From NCBI GenBank assembly GCA_963717475.1, contig OY970337.1:62001-126000 (forward strand): DNA of 64,000 nucleotides, written 5' to 3'. This document shows positions 55,551 through 63,560 of the stretch, one piece after another. The notes below the pieces were generated by a model. The model saw only the letters and a program-made list of their open reading frames with translations, was not told the origin of the DNA and did not search any database. The position numbers and the translations under genes were made by a program. This DNA is from AC-32 sp963717475 (GTDB taxonomy: Bacteria > Actinomycetota > Thermoleophilia > Gaiellales > Gaiellaceae). How positions within the stretch are numbered: the first letter of the stretch is position 1; every line of letters begins with the position of its first letter.

Positions 55551-56368
55551 TCGTCGACTACCACATGCACCTGCGCGGGCCCGACGATGAGCCGCGCGGA
55601 CGCTACTCGGCCGACCGCGCAGAGGAGTACGTCGAGCAGGCTCGCCGCGCGGGTGTCGACGAGATCGGCTTCAGCGACCACGTCTACCACTTCGTCCAGA
55701 CCCGCCGGCTCTGGGAGATCCCCTGGATGCTCGAGCGCTGCGTGGACGACCTCGACGAGTACGTCGGCGCGGTCACCGAGGCGAAGGGCCGCGGCTTGCC
55801 GGTCAAGCTCGGCCTCGAGGTCGACTACTTCCCGGGCACCGAGGCTGCGCTGGCCCGGCTGCTCGAGCCCTACCACTGGGACTACCTGCTCGGCTCGGTG
55901 CACTTCGTCGACGGGTTCCCGGTCGACCAGGAGCCCGGGCTCGTCCACAAGGTGCCCGTCGGCGAGGCCTGGCGCCGCTACTTCACCTGGCTGCGGAACG
56001 CGGCGCGAAGCGGCCTCTTCGACGTCCTCGCCCACCCAGATCTGATCAAGTTCTTCCGCATGCGCCCAGCAGAAGACGAGCTCCACTACCTCCACGCCGA
56101 GACGGCCGACGCGATCGAGGCCGCCGGCGTCTGCGTCGAGGTCTCCGCGGCCGGCTTGCACAAGCCGACGGGGGAGATCTATCCCGACCGCGAGCTTCTC
56201 GCCGCGTGCCGCGAGCGCGGCGTGCCGGTCACGCTCGCCTCGGATGCGCACGAGCCCGCCCACGTGGGGCGTGACGTCGACCGCGCCGCCGAGCTCGCAC
56301 GCGACGTGGGCTACGAGACGGTCACGGTCTTCGACCGGCGAGCGCGCCGACAGGAGCCGCTCGGATGA
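55547..56368 (+). CDS. PHP-domain phosphoesterase (histidinol-phosphatase type)
   Basis: 273 residues. The metal-binding pattern of the PHP family is complete: DYHMHL, FSDHVYHF, LGLEVDYFPG, LLGSVHFVDGFP, DVLAHPDLIKFF and LASDAHEPAHVG. It is closest to HisK-type histidinol-phosphatases, but it sits between ispD and ispF rather than with his genes, so another phosphorylated substrate is possible. GTGA overlap with ispD. Confidence 0.85.
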   Translation: MIVDYHMHLRGPDDEPRGRYSADRAEEYVEQARRAGVDEIGFSDHVYHFVQTRRLWEIPWMLERCVDDLDEYVGAVTEAKGRGLPVKLGLEVDYFPGTEAALARLLEPYHWDYLLGSVHFVDGFPVDQEPGLVHKVPVGEAWRRYFTWLRNAARSGLFDVLAHPDLIKFFRMRPAEDELHYLHAETADAIEAAGVCVEVSAAGLHKPTGEIYPDRELLAACRERGVPVTLASDAHEPAHVGRDVDRAAELARDVGYETVTVFDRRARRQEPLG

Positions 56369-56404
56369 GCGTAGGCTCGACGGAGCTCACCAGAGAGCGG
56401 AGGT

Positions 56405-56419
56405 GCCGGCTTTGCCGGC
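56405..56419 (+). promoter_or_regulatory. GCCGGC-TTT-GCCGGC hairpin before ispF
   Basis: 6-bp perfect arms with a 3-nt loop, 14 nt before ATG 56433. A TAGGCT box (56372-56377) upstream could start a separate ispF transcript carrying this hairpin. An in-frame GTG (56403) would place the hairpin inside the coding region. Confidence 0.3.
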
Positions 56420-56432
56420 GCCGGGAGCGGGA

Positions 56433-56909
56433 ATGAGGGTCGGGCTCGGAGCAGACGCGCACGCGCTCGTCGAAGGCGTGCCGCTGGTGCTCGGCGGCGT
56501 CGAGGTCGAGTCCGAGCGCGGGCTCGCCGGCCACTCGGACGGCGATGTCATCTCCCACGCGCTGATCGACGCGGTGCTCGGCGCGGCAGGACTCGGCGAT
56601 ATCGGCTCGCTCTTCCCTTCGGACGCGGCCGAGTGGGAAGGGGCGAGCTCGCTCGACCTGCTCACGCGCGCGTACGCGGAGGTGCGCGGGGCGGGCTGGG
56701 AGCTCGCGAACGCCGACTGTGTCCTCGTCGGCGAGGAGCCGCGGATCGCGCCTCTGCGCGGGGCCATGCAGGCCCGTCTTTCCGAGGCGCTCGGCGTGGA
56801 GCCGGGACTCGTGACCGTGCGGGCCACGACGACGGACAGACTCGGTTTCACCGGCCGCGGCGAGGGCCTGGCGGCGCTCGCCGTCGCGCTGCTCAGACCG
56901 GCAGGCTGA
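56433..56909 (+). CDS. ispF: 2-C-methyl-D-erythritol 2,4-cyclodiphosphate synthase
   Basis: 158 residues. GLGADAHALVEGVPLVLGG (metal Asp/His), LAGHSDGDVISHALIDAVLG, GDIGSLFPSDAAEWEGASS, NADCVLVGEEPRIAP and TVRATTTDRLGFTGRGEGLA are all IspF motifs. It cyclises CDP-ME-2-phosphate in the MEP pathway. ATG with GGGAGCGGGA upstream. It overlaps the convergent mutY end by 17 nt. Confidence 0.95.
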   Translation: MRVGLGADAHALVEGVPLVLGGVEVESERGLAGHSDGDVISHALIDAVLGAAGLGDIGSLFPSDAAEWEGASSLDLLTRAYAEVRGAGWELANADCVLVGEEPRIAPLRGAMQARLSEALGVEPGLVTVRATTTDRLGFTGRGEGLAALAVALLRPAG

Positions 56910-57600
56910 CGGCCCCGTCCTCGACTCGCACGAGCCCGTCTGCGGCGAGGGCTGCCACCGCTTCGTCGTCGCGCGGGTCGCGGCCGTCAAGGACTGCGCG
57001 GAGGGCCGCAGCGCGCCGCTGCCGGAACGAGCCTTCGAACCGGCCCTGCTTGCGAAGCGGCTCGAAGCGCGTGCCGCGCGAGGGGCACGCCGGCGCGAGC
57101 GGGCACTCGCCGCAGCGCGGCACCCGCGCGAGGCAGACGGTTGCGCCGAGATCCATCAGGGCCTGCGCGCACTCGTGGTCGAACGCCTCGCCTGTCCGCT
57201 CCTGCACGCGCCGGACGTTCACGTCGACCGGCAGGACGGCGCGGCCGAGCGCGAAGCACTCGACGGCCGCCGCCGTGTACGGCCCGACCCCCGGGAGCCG
57301 CGTCAGGTCTTCCGGCCACCCGTTCGCCGCGACTTCCCGCGCCGCGCGCTGCAGGTTAAGGGCGCGCCGGTTGTAGCCGAGCCCCTGCCAGGCGCGCAGC
57401 ACGTCGACGGCCGGCGCTTCCGCGAGCGCCTCGACGGTCGGCCAGCGCTCCAGCCAGGCCAGGTAGCGAGGCACGACTCGCGCGACCTGAGTCTGCTGCA
57501 GCATGACTTCGGAGACGAGAATCGCGTACGGGTCGCGGGTCCCGCGCCAGGGCAGGTCGCGCCCTCGCTCGGCGAACCATTGCAGCAGCTCGTCCCGCAC
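56893..57600 (-). CDS. mutY: A/G-specific adenine glycosylase (short MutY)
   Basis: 235 residues from GTG 57600. Catalytic Glu in VSEVMLQQTQ, helix-hairpin-helix LPGVGPYTAAAVECFALG with catalytic Asp in PVDVNVRRVQ, and the 4Fe-4S ligands in CLARVPRCGECPLAPAC. It removes adenine paired with 8-oxoguanine. It lacks the C-terminal NUDIX-like domain (~100 residues) that reads 8-oxoG in longer MutY proteins. Start supported by TAGGCT 7 nt upstream. mutY also occurs in the corresponding mycobacterial block. Confidence 0.88.
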   Translation of the reverse strand: MRDELLQWFAERGRDLPWRGTRDPYAILVSEVMLQQTQVARVVPRYLAWLERWPTVEALAEAPAVDVLRAWQGLGYNRRALNLQRAAREVAANGWPEDLTRLPGVGPYTAAAVECFALGRAVLPVDVNVRRVQERTGEAFDHECAQALMDLGATVCLARVPRCGECPLAPACPSRGTRFEPLRKQGRFEGSFRQRRAAALRAVLDGRDPRDDEAVAALAADGLVRVEDGAVSLPV

Positions 57601-57607
57601 CCAGACG

Positions 57608-57613
57608 AGCCTA
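57608..57613 (-). promoter_or_regulatory. -10-like TAGGCT box, leaderless-type
   Basis: On the minus strand TAGGCT ends 7 nt before GTG 57600 and overlaps the stop codon of the upstream phospholipase-D gene. Confidence 0.4.
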
Positions 57614-59038
57614 ACCGTCGACCAGGAAGCCGTTGAGCGGCCCGAGGAGTCCCTTCGCGTGCCGCGATACGTGCGGCAGGAGACGCAGCTTCCCGTTGTC
57701 CACGCCGGCCTGCGGGCGCCAGCGTTCGTCGACGATTTGATCCGGGTCGCCTTCGAGCTCTGACGGATCGCACTCGAGATGCTCAGACCAGAGCCGCAGC
57801 CGCACCTCGCGCGCGAGACTCTCGTCGCGACAGACGAGGTTGACTTCCGTGTCGTTGAAGAGCGAATGCTCGTTGAGGTTCGCCGAGCCGATCGTGAGCC
57901 AGCCGTCGTCGACGATTCCGATTTTCGCGTGGACGTAGACCTGCTTCGACCCGGGGCCTGGCTGGCGCAGCGTGCAGGCGAGGAATCTGTCGCCGCCACC
58001 CTCCGCGTCCGCATCCGCGAGCACGCCGAGCTGGCCGCGCGTGTCCTCTTGCCCGTTCTTCGCATGCGTGGGCAGCAAGACGACGAGCCGGAAGTCGTCC
58101 CGGGGCGGGTCGCGCAGCTTGTCCGAGAGCACCGAGACGAGCTCCGGCGACCAGAGGAACTGGCTCTCCAGGTAGACGAGCCGCTCGGCCGAGCGCAGCG
58201 CCCGCAGATAGCTCTCGGCGATCCGGAAGTCGCCGCCGCGGAGGCTCGGATAGACGTGCTCCGGGACCGTGCGCACGAGCTGCACCTCGAGGTCACCGGC
58301 CGCACTTGGCTGCGCCGCCGCCGGAAGCTCCTCGCCCGTGACGTCGCGCCAGCGGAGCGCGAAGTGATCCGCGACGTCCGCCACGGCCGGGCCGCGCAGA
58401 CGGGCGGCCGCGTCGTGCCAGCCGACCGACCCGCGCGCAGGGTGCTGCGGCGTGTCGAGCCGGTTGCCGCCGAGGAGGCTGAGGTCGATCCCCCCGACGA
58501 AAGCGAGGTCGCCGTCCACGATCACGAGCTTCTCGTGGTGGCAGTGCATCGGCCGCTCGCGGTCGTCGAGGGCGTAGACGATCTTCGTCCCGCGCGTGAG
58601 CTCCTCCCGTGCCTCGCGTACCTCGCGCCGCGAGGGGTGGAAGAGCGGAAGCGGCGCGCCGGCCCAGGCGAGGACCCGCACCTCGATCCGCGCGGCCGCC
58701 TCGGCCAGGAGCTCGCGCAAGGTCGGCCCGCCCTCGCCCATCCGCAGCTCGGGCGAGAAGTGCCAGCCCGCGAGCCAGACACGGGAGCGCGCGGCCGAGA
58801 CGGCCTCCGCAATCGCCTCCAGCGCTTCCGCGCCGTCCACGAGCACGTCGACCGCGTTCCCTTCCCGCGGGGGCGGCTCGCCTGCAGCCCAGCCGCCCGC
58901 CGGAGCGTCGAGTACGTCCAGCCGGCCGAGCCGTGCCAGCCGCCGCCGGTGGTGGGCCAGGACCAGGCTGTCGAGCCGGTCGCCGAGCGCCTGGTCGGCA
59001 CGTTCCCTCGAGTCGTTGGCGCGTGAGAGCAGGCTCAC
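57611..59038 (-). CDS. phospholipase D-family protein (cardiolipin synthase-like)
   Basis: 475 residues. Two HKD motifs: HHEKLVIVDGDLAFVGGIDL and VHAKIGIVDDGWLTIGSANL (H-x-K-x4-D each), with WLAGWHFSPELRMGEGG before the first. No N-terminal membrane segments, so it resembles soluble PLD-type enzymes rather than the integral ClsA. It may hydrolyse or transfer phosphatidyl groups. GTG start; divergent from the hydrolase gene. Confidence 0.88.
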   Translation of the reverse strand: MSLLSRANDSRERADQALGDRLDSLVLAHHRRRLARLGRLDVLDAPAGGWAAGEPPPREGNAVDVLVDGAEALEAIAEAVSAARSRVWLAGWHFSPELRMGEGGPTLRELLAEAAARIEVRVLAWAGAPLPLFHPSRREVREAREELTRGTKIVYALDDRERPMHCHHEKLVIVDGDLAFVGGIDLSLLGGNRLDTPQHPARGSVGWHDAAARLRGPAVADVADHFALRWRDVTGEELPAAAQPSAAGDLEVQLVRTVPEHVYPSLRGGDFRIAESYLRALRSAERLVYLESQFLWSPELVSVLSDKLRDPPRDDFRLVVLLPTHAKNGQEDTRGQLGVLADADAEGGGDRFLACTLRQPGPGSKQVYVHAKIGIVDDGWLTIGSANLNEHSLFNDTEVNLVCRDESLAREVRLRLWSEHLECDPSELEGDPDQIVDERWRPQAGVDNGKLRLLPHVSRHAKGLLGPLNGFLVDG

Positions 59039-59067
59039 GTGTGACTCATACCGAGAACCTCGCGACC

Positions 59068-59073
59068 TACACT
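59068..59073 (+). promoter_or_regulatory. -10-like TACACT box
   Basis: TACACT ends 9 nt before GTG 59083 and supports that start over GTG 59041. Confidence 0.4.
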
Positions 59074-59082
59074 CCCGGGACC

Positions 59083-59832
59083 GTGTGCTTCGAGCTCGAC
59101 TCGGTCCCGCCGATCCCCGTCATCTCCGGCGCCGCCGTCTCGCACGATGACCTGGTGCTGGAGGCGCGTGACGGGAACCGCTTCGCCGCGTTCCTGGCGA
59201 CCCCTGACGAGCCGGCCGCGACCGGGGTCGTGATCCTCCCCGACGTCCGTGGGTTGTACCGGTTCTACGAGGAGCTCGCCCTCCGCTTCGCCGAGCGCGG
59301 CTACGCGGCGCTCGCGCTCGACTACTTCGGGCGAACGGCCGGCGTCGAGAAGCGCGGCGACGACTTCGAGTACATGGAGCACGTCCAGCAGACGACCCAG
59401 GAGGGCGTCCAGGCCGACACGGCCGCTGCCGTCGAGCATCTGCGCGGGCTCGGCTGCCGGTCCGTCTTCACGGTCGGCTTCTGCTTCGGCGGGCGCAACT
59501 CCTGGCTGGCTGCCGCCTCGGGCCACGGCCTCGCCGGCGCAGTCGGCTTCTACGGGATGCCCGCCGAGCGGGACGGCCGGCCCGGGCCGACGCACCGCGC
59601 GGACGAGATCGAGGCGCCGATCCTGGCGCTCCAGGCGGGCGATGACGGCCACATCACAGCCGAGCACAACGAGGCCTTCACGCAGGCGCTCGCAGCGGCG
59701 GGCGTCGAGCATGAGGTCGTCACCTACGACGGCGCCCCGCACAGCTTCTTCGACCGCCGCCAGGAGGACTTCGCCGACGCCTCCGAGGACGCCTGGAACC
59801 GCGTCCTCGCGTTCCTCGAGCGCCACAGCTAG
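59083..59832 (+). CDS. dienelactone hydrolase family protein
   Basis: 249 residues from GTG 59083, which gives the family-like start (CFELDSVPPIPVISG). Alpha/beta hydrolase with the Cys nucleophile GFCFGG, Asp in LQAGDDGHITAEHN and His in APHSFFDRRQEDF; VVILPDVRGLYRFYEELALR and LALDYFGRTAGVEKRGDDFE also match the family. Such proteins hydrolyse lactones or esters; no aromatic-degradation genes are nearby, so the true substrate is unknown. Confidence 0.88.
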   Translation: MCFELDSVPPIPVISGAAVSHDDLVLEARDGNRFAAFLATPDEPAATGVVILPDVRGLYRFYEELALRFAERGYAALALDYFGRTAGVEKRGDDFEYMEHVQQTTQEGVQADTAAAVEHLRGLGCRSVFTVGFCFGGRNSWLAAASGHGLAGAVGFYGMPAERDGRPGPTHRADEIEAPILALQAGDDGHITAEHNEAFTQALAAAGVEHEVVTYDGAPHSFFDRRQEDFADASEDAWNRVLAFLERHS

Positions 59833-59835
59833 CGC

Positions 59836-60831
59836 GTGAAGACCCGCGTCGTCTCTCCCGAGCAGGCGCGGAGGATCGCGATGCACGCGCAGGCGCTCGA
59901 CGGCTCCGCTCGAGGCGTGCTCTCCACGGTCCGCCGGCTCGGCTGGCTGCAGATGGACCCGATCGCGACCGTCGCGACGCCACAGGAGCTCGTCCTCTTC
60001 AGCCGCCTCGGGCCCTTCGACCGCTCGCAGCTCAATCGCCTGCTCTGGAAGGAGCGCAAGCTGTTCGAGTACGACGCGTTCATCTACCCGATCGAGGACC
60101 TGCCGCTCCAGCGGGCGCGGATGGCCCGGCGCCGGAGGACTTTCGGCACGGCCAAGCGGGACGAATGGGTGCGTGAGTTCATGCGCAGGAACGCGAGCCT
60201 GCGCCGGTACGTCCTGCGCGAGATCGAGCGCAACGGGCCCCTGCTCTCGCGCGACCTGAAGTACGAAGCGCCGGCAGACACGGAGCGTCATGCGTGGTGG
60301 GGGCGTGGCGACCTGCGCCTGCTGTTTGAGATGCTTGCCGTCCGTGGGCAGATCGCGGTGGCGGGCCGCGTCGGCACGCACCGCCTCTGGGATCTACCGG
60401 AGCGCGTCTGGCCCGAGACGGAGACCCTGTCGTGGCGCGAGGCCGAGCGCGAGCTCGAGGAGCGGCGTCGCCGGAGGCTGGGAGCCTGGTTGCAGGGCCG
60501 CGAATGGCACGCGCACCCGGAGAGCTCGGACGAGCCGGTCGCCGACCGCGTGACGCTGCTCTCGCCGTTCGACGGCCTGGTCAAGGACCGCGACCGCGCG
60601 GAGGCGCTCTGGGGCTTCCGCTACCGGCTCGAGATGTACGTCCCGAAGGCGAAGCGCGAGTACGGCTACTACGTCCTGCCGCTGCTCGTCGGCGATCAGG
60701 TCGTGGGCCGCGCGGAGCCGCGGTTCGATCGCAAGACCGGAAGGCTCGAGCTGCTCGGCGCCTGGGGCGACACCTCGCGGCTCGACGAGGCGCTCGACAG
60801 CCTCGCGGAGTTTCTCGGGGCCACCCGTTGA
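59836..60831 (+). CDS. winged-helix DNA glycosylase of the YcaQ/AlkX family
   Basis: 331 residues. YcaQ-like arrangement: RRLGWLQMDPIATVATPQEL with the catalytic QxD, ERKLFEYDAFIYPIEDLPLQ, KYEAPADTERHAWWGRGDLR and VTLLSPFDGLVKDRDRAEAL. The family unhooks interstrand DNA crosslinks or removes bulky alkylated bases, often in Actinomycetota that make or meet genotoxins. GTG start 3 nt after the hydrolase stop; TTGA overlap with the GNAT gene. Intact. Confidence 0.85.
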   Translation: MKTRVVSPEQARRIAMHAQALDGSARGVLSTVRRLGWLQMDPIATVATPQELVLFSRLGPFDRSQLNRLLWKERKLFEYDAFIYPIEDLPLQRARMARRRRTFGTAKRDEWVREFMRRNASLRRYVLREIERNGPLLSRDLKYEAPADTERHAWWGRGDLRLLFEMLAVRGQIAVAGRVGTHRLWDLPERVWPETETLSWREAERELEERRRRRLGAWLQGREWHAHPESSDEPVADRVTLLSPFDGLVKDRDRAEALWGFRYRLEMYVPKAKREYGYYVLPLLVGDQVVGRAEPRFDRKTGRLELLGAWGDTSRLDEALDSLAEFLGATR

Positions 60832-61307
60832 TTCGCGCGGCGCGTGCGGACGAGGGCGATGCGCTGGCCGCGATCCAGGAGCGGGCGTCGGTCGCGGCGC
60901 TGGCGCACATCTTTCCGCCGGAGCAGTACCCCTACCCGGTCGAGGAGATCCGGCGGCGCTGGCGTGGAGCCCTTGCCGAGGGGCGCTCGGCGCTGGTCTA
61001 CGAAGACGAGGGGGAGCCCGTCGGCGTCGCGCTGACCGGTCCGGAGTGGCTCGACGGGCTGTACGTGGTCCCGGAGCGGTGGGGGAGCGGCATCGCGGTC
61101 GCGCTTCACGACGCGGCGCTCAACGTCGTGCGGGCCGAGGGCTTCGAGCGCTGCCACCTCTGGGTGCTGGACGACAACCGCCGGGCGCGCCGATTCTACG
61201 AGCGGCTCGGGTGGCGGCTGAACGAGCGGACTCGCGTCGTCCCGTACCCGCCGAACCCGCTCGACGTGAGCTACACGATCGACCTCGAAACTAGAGTGGA
61301 GCCATGA
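60828..61307 (+). CDS. GNAT N-acetyltransferase
   Basis: 159 residues from TTG 60828. LIRAARADEGDALAAIQERA at the start, core WLDGLYVVPERWGSGIAVAL (acetyl-CoA loop) and LWVLDDNRRARRFYERLGWR at the end. Substrate unknown. Start and stop overlap both neighbours (TTGA, ATGA), so it belongs to the operon reaching into gltX and cysS. Confidence 0.85.
   Translation: MIRAARADEGDALAAIQERASVAALAHIFPPEQYPYPVEEIRRRWRGALAEGRSALVYEDEGEPVGVALTGPEWLDGLYVVPERWGSGIAVALHDAALNVVRAEGFERCHLWVLDDNRRARRFYERLGWRLNERTRVVPYPPNPLDVSYTIDLETRVEP
61292..61297 (+). promoter_or_regulatory. -10-like TAGAGT box, leaderless-type
   Basis: TAGAGT ends 6 nt before the gltX ATG, inside the last codons of the GNAT gene; possible additional promoter for the gltX-cysS-rlmB run. 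Confidence 0.35.
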
Positions 61308-62284
61308 AACGCGTCCGCTTCGCTCCCAGCCCGACGGGGTCGCTCCACGTCGGAAACGCGCTCAGCGCCGTCGCCAACCGGGCGTTCGGCGACTGGCTGC
61401 TGCTCCGGATCGACGACACGGATCCGGCGCGCAACGTCCCGGGCGGGGAGGAGGAGCTGCTGCGCGACCTCGAGTGGCTCGGGCTCGAGTGGGAGGAGGG
61501 ACCCGTCCGGCAGAGCGACCGCCGCGAACGCCAGCTCGAGGCCGCCGCGCAGCTCGGCGAGCGCTTCGACGGCACGACCCTCGTCCGCGAGGACGGCACG
61601 CCCACCTATCACCTGGCGAGCGTGGTGGACGACGTCGACTTCGGGATCACGCACGTGATCCGCGGGAACGACCACCGGCCGAACGAGGCGCTCCACCGCC
61701 GCCTGTTCGAGGCGCTCGGGGCGAGCCCGCCCGAGTTCGTCCACCACGGGCTGATCCTCGGCGAGGACGGCAAGAAGCTCTCGAAGCGGGCCGAGGGCGC
61801 GACCGTGGCGTCGCTGCGCGAGGCGGGCATCCCCGCGCAGGCCGCGCGGCGCTACCTCGAGGAGCTCGGCCTGCCGAAGCACGACGTCCACTACGACCTG
61901 CCGCGAATCCGGCGGCTCGCGATCGAGGCGATCGGGGCGATGTCCGACGAGGAGCTGGCCGCCGCGGTCGACGCACCGGCCGAGCTGGTGCCGGCCCTAC
62001 GCGGAGCGCGAGACCTGAACGAGGCCCGCGCCTACGCGCACGCGATCCTCGAGTCGCCGTCCGGAGTGCGGGTCGACGCGCCCGAGACCCTCGAGCGCTT
62101 CCGCGAGCTGCTCTCGAACGGGAGCGACCCACGGGAGCTGATCCGCGAGCTGAAGGCGGTCGGAGGCGACCTTCGCGCCGTTCGCCGGGCGCTGACGGGC
62201 GCAGACCGCGGCCCGGAGCTCTGGACGGTCGTCGCGGCGCTTCCGCGCGACGAGGCGCTGAGGAGGATCGATGCAGCTCTATGA
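61304..62284 (+). CDS. gltX: glutamyl-tRNA synthetase family protein, unusually short
   Basis: 326 residues. Class I signatures: VRFAPSPTGSLHVGNALSA (HIGH), LLRIDDTDPARN, TPTYHLASVVDDVDFGITHV, IRGNDHRPNEALHR and KKLSKRAEGATV (KMSKS). Normal bacterial GltX is ~470 residues; here about 85 residues between the QSDRRERQLEAAAQL region and the TPTYHLA strand (acceptor-binding insertion) are missing, and the anticodon-binding part is short. The frame is clean, so this is not a sequencing break. It could be a minimal GluRS or a GluQ-RS-like tRNA-modifying enzyme, although an anticodon-domain remnant is present. Confidence 0.75.
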   Translation: MKRVRFAPSPTGSLHVGNALSAVANRAFGDWLLLRIDDTDPARNVPGGEEELLRDLEWLGLEWEEGPVRQSDRRERQLEAAAQLGERFDGTTLVREDGTPTYHLASVVDDVDFGITHVIRGNDHRPNEALHRRLFEALGASPPEFVHHGLILGEDGKKLSKRAEGATVASLREAGIPAQAARRYLEELGLPKHDVHYDLPRIRRLAIEAIGAMSDEELAAAVDAPAELVPALRGARDLNEARAYAHAILESPSGVRVDAPETLERFRELLSNGSDPRELIRELKAVGGDLRAVRRALTGADRGPELWTVVAALPRDEALRRIDAAL

Positions 62285-63560
62285 CACCGGCAGCAGGCAG
62301 CTCCGCGAGCTGCCCGAGCCGCCCGGGCCGATCCGGATGTACTTCTGCGGCCCAACCGTCTACCAGCGCATTCACATCGGCAACGCGCGGCCGTTCGTCC
62401 TCTCGATGTGGCTCAAGCGCTGGCTCGAGCGCACCGGCTACGAGGTCACGCTCGTCGAGAACATCACCGACATCAACGACAAGATCTACGCGGCCGCGCC
62501 GGGGGCGAGCGCCGAGCTCGCTTCGAACGCCAGCGACTGGTACGTCGAGGACACGAGCCTGCTCGGGCTAGGCCGCCCCGACCACGAGCCGAAGGCGACC
62601 GAGACCGTTCCGCAGATCGTCGCGCTGATCGAGGAGCTCGTCGCGAGCGGCCACGCGTACCCGGCCGGCGGCGACGTCTATTTCCGCGTCGCGAGCTTCT
62701 CCGACTACGGGCGGCTCTCGGGCAGGCACGAGGACGAGGACGCCGTCCGCAATCCGTCCGAGGAGGCGGAAGCCGAGGAGCTGAAGGAGGACGCGCGCGA
62801 CTTCGCGCTTTGGAAGGGGCACAAGGAGGGCGAGGACACCTGGTGGGACTCGCCCTGGGGCCGCGGCCGGCCCGGCTGGCACATCGAGTGCTCCGCGATG
62901 GCGGAGGCCTTTCTCGGGCCCGCGTTCGAGATCCACGGCGGCGGCCTCGACCTGATCTTCCCGCACCACGAGAACGAGGTCGCGCAGTCCCGCTCGGCCG
63001 GCCGCGAGTTCGCGCGGATGTGGATGCACAACGGGATGCTGCGGCTCGCCGGAGAGAAGATGTCGAAGTCGCTCGGGAACATCGTCTCGCTACGGGACGC
63101 TCTGGAAAGCTGGGGCCGCGAGACCGTGCTCGTCTACTTCCTCGGCGGCCACTGGCGGAAGCCGCTCGACTACTCCGACGTCACGCTCGAGCAGGCGGCG
63201 GCGCAGGCGGAGAGCTTCCGCAATGTCTTCCGGTCGGAATCCGAGCCCGGCGGCGACTGGGAGCAGCTCGCCGCCGCCCTCGACGACGACTTCAACACGC
63301 CGGAGGCGCTGGCGGTCATGCACGGGTGGCGCGATCACGAGCTCCTGCGCCCTGGGCTCGAGATTTTCGGGCTGGAGTCGCTCGCCGAGAGCGAGAGCGC
63401 TCCCGCCGAGCTCGAGGAGCTTGCGCAGCTGCGCGCGGCGGCGAGGGAACGCAAGGATTTCGCCGAAGGCGACCGCCTGCGCGACGAGATCGAGGCTGCG
63501 GGCTGGCAGGTCCGCGACGTCGACGCCGAGCCAGGCTTCCAGCTCGTTCCGAAGCGGTGA
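62271..63560 (+). CDS. cysS: cysteine--tRNA ligase
   Basis: 429 residues. First zinc Cys in MYFCGPTVYQRIHIGNARPF (HIGH), GWHIECSAMAEAFLG (zinc Cys), GGGLDLIFPHHENEVAQS (zinc/His) and EKMSKSLGN (KMSKS). Shorter C-terminal region than E. coli CysS. Start overlaps gltX by 14 nt and the stop overlaps the methylase GTG. Order cysS-rlmB matches Rv3580c-Rv3579c. Confidence 0.95.
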   Translation: MQLYDTGSRQLRELPEPPGPIRMYFCGPTVYQRIHIGNARPFVLSMWLKRWLERTGYEVTLVENITDINDKIYAAAPGASAELASNASDWYVEDTSLLGLGRPDHEPKATETVPQIVALIEELVASGHAYPAGGDVYFRVASFSDYGRLSGRHEDEDAVRNPSEEAEAEELKEDARDFALWKGHKEGEDTWWDSPWGRGRPGWHIECSAMAEAFLGPAFEIHGGGLDLIFPHHENEVAQSRSAGREFARMWMHNGMLRLAGEKMSKSLGNIVSLRDALESWGRETVLVYFLGGHWRKPLDYSDVTLEQAAAQAESFRNVFRSESEPGGDWEQLAAALDDDFNTPEALAVMHGWRDHELLRPGLEIFGLESLAESESAPAELEELAQLRAAARERKDFAEGDRLRDEIEAAGWQVRDVDAEPGFQLVPKR

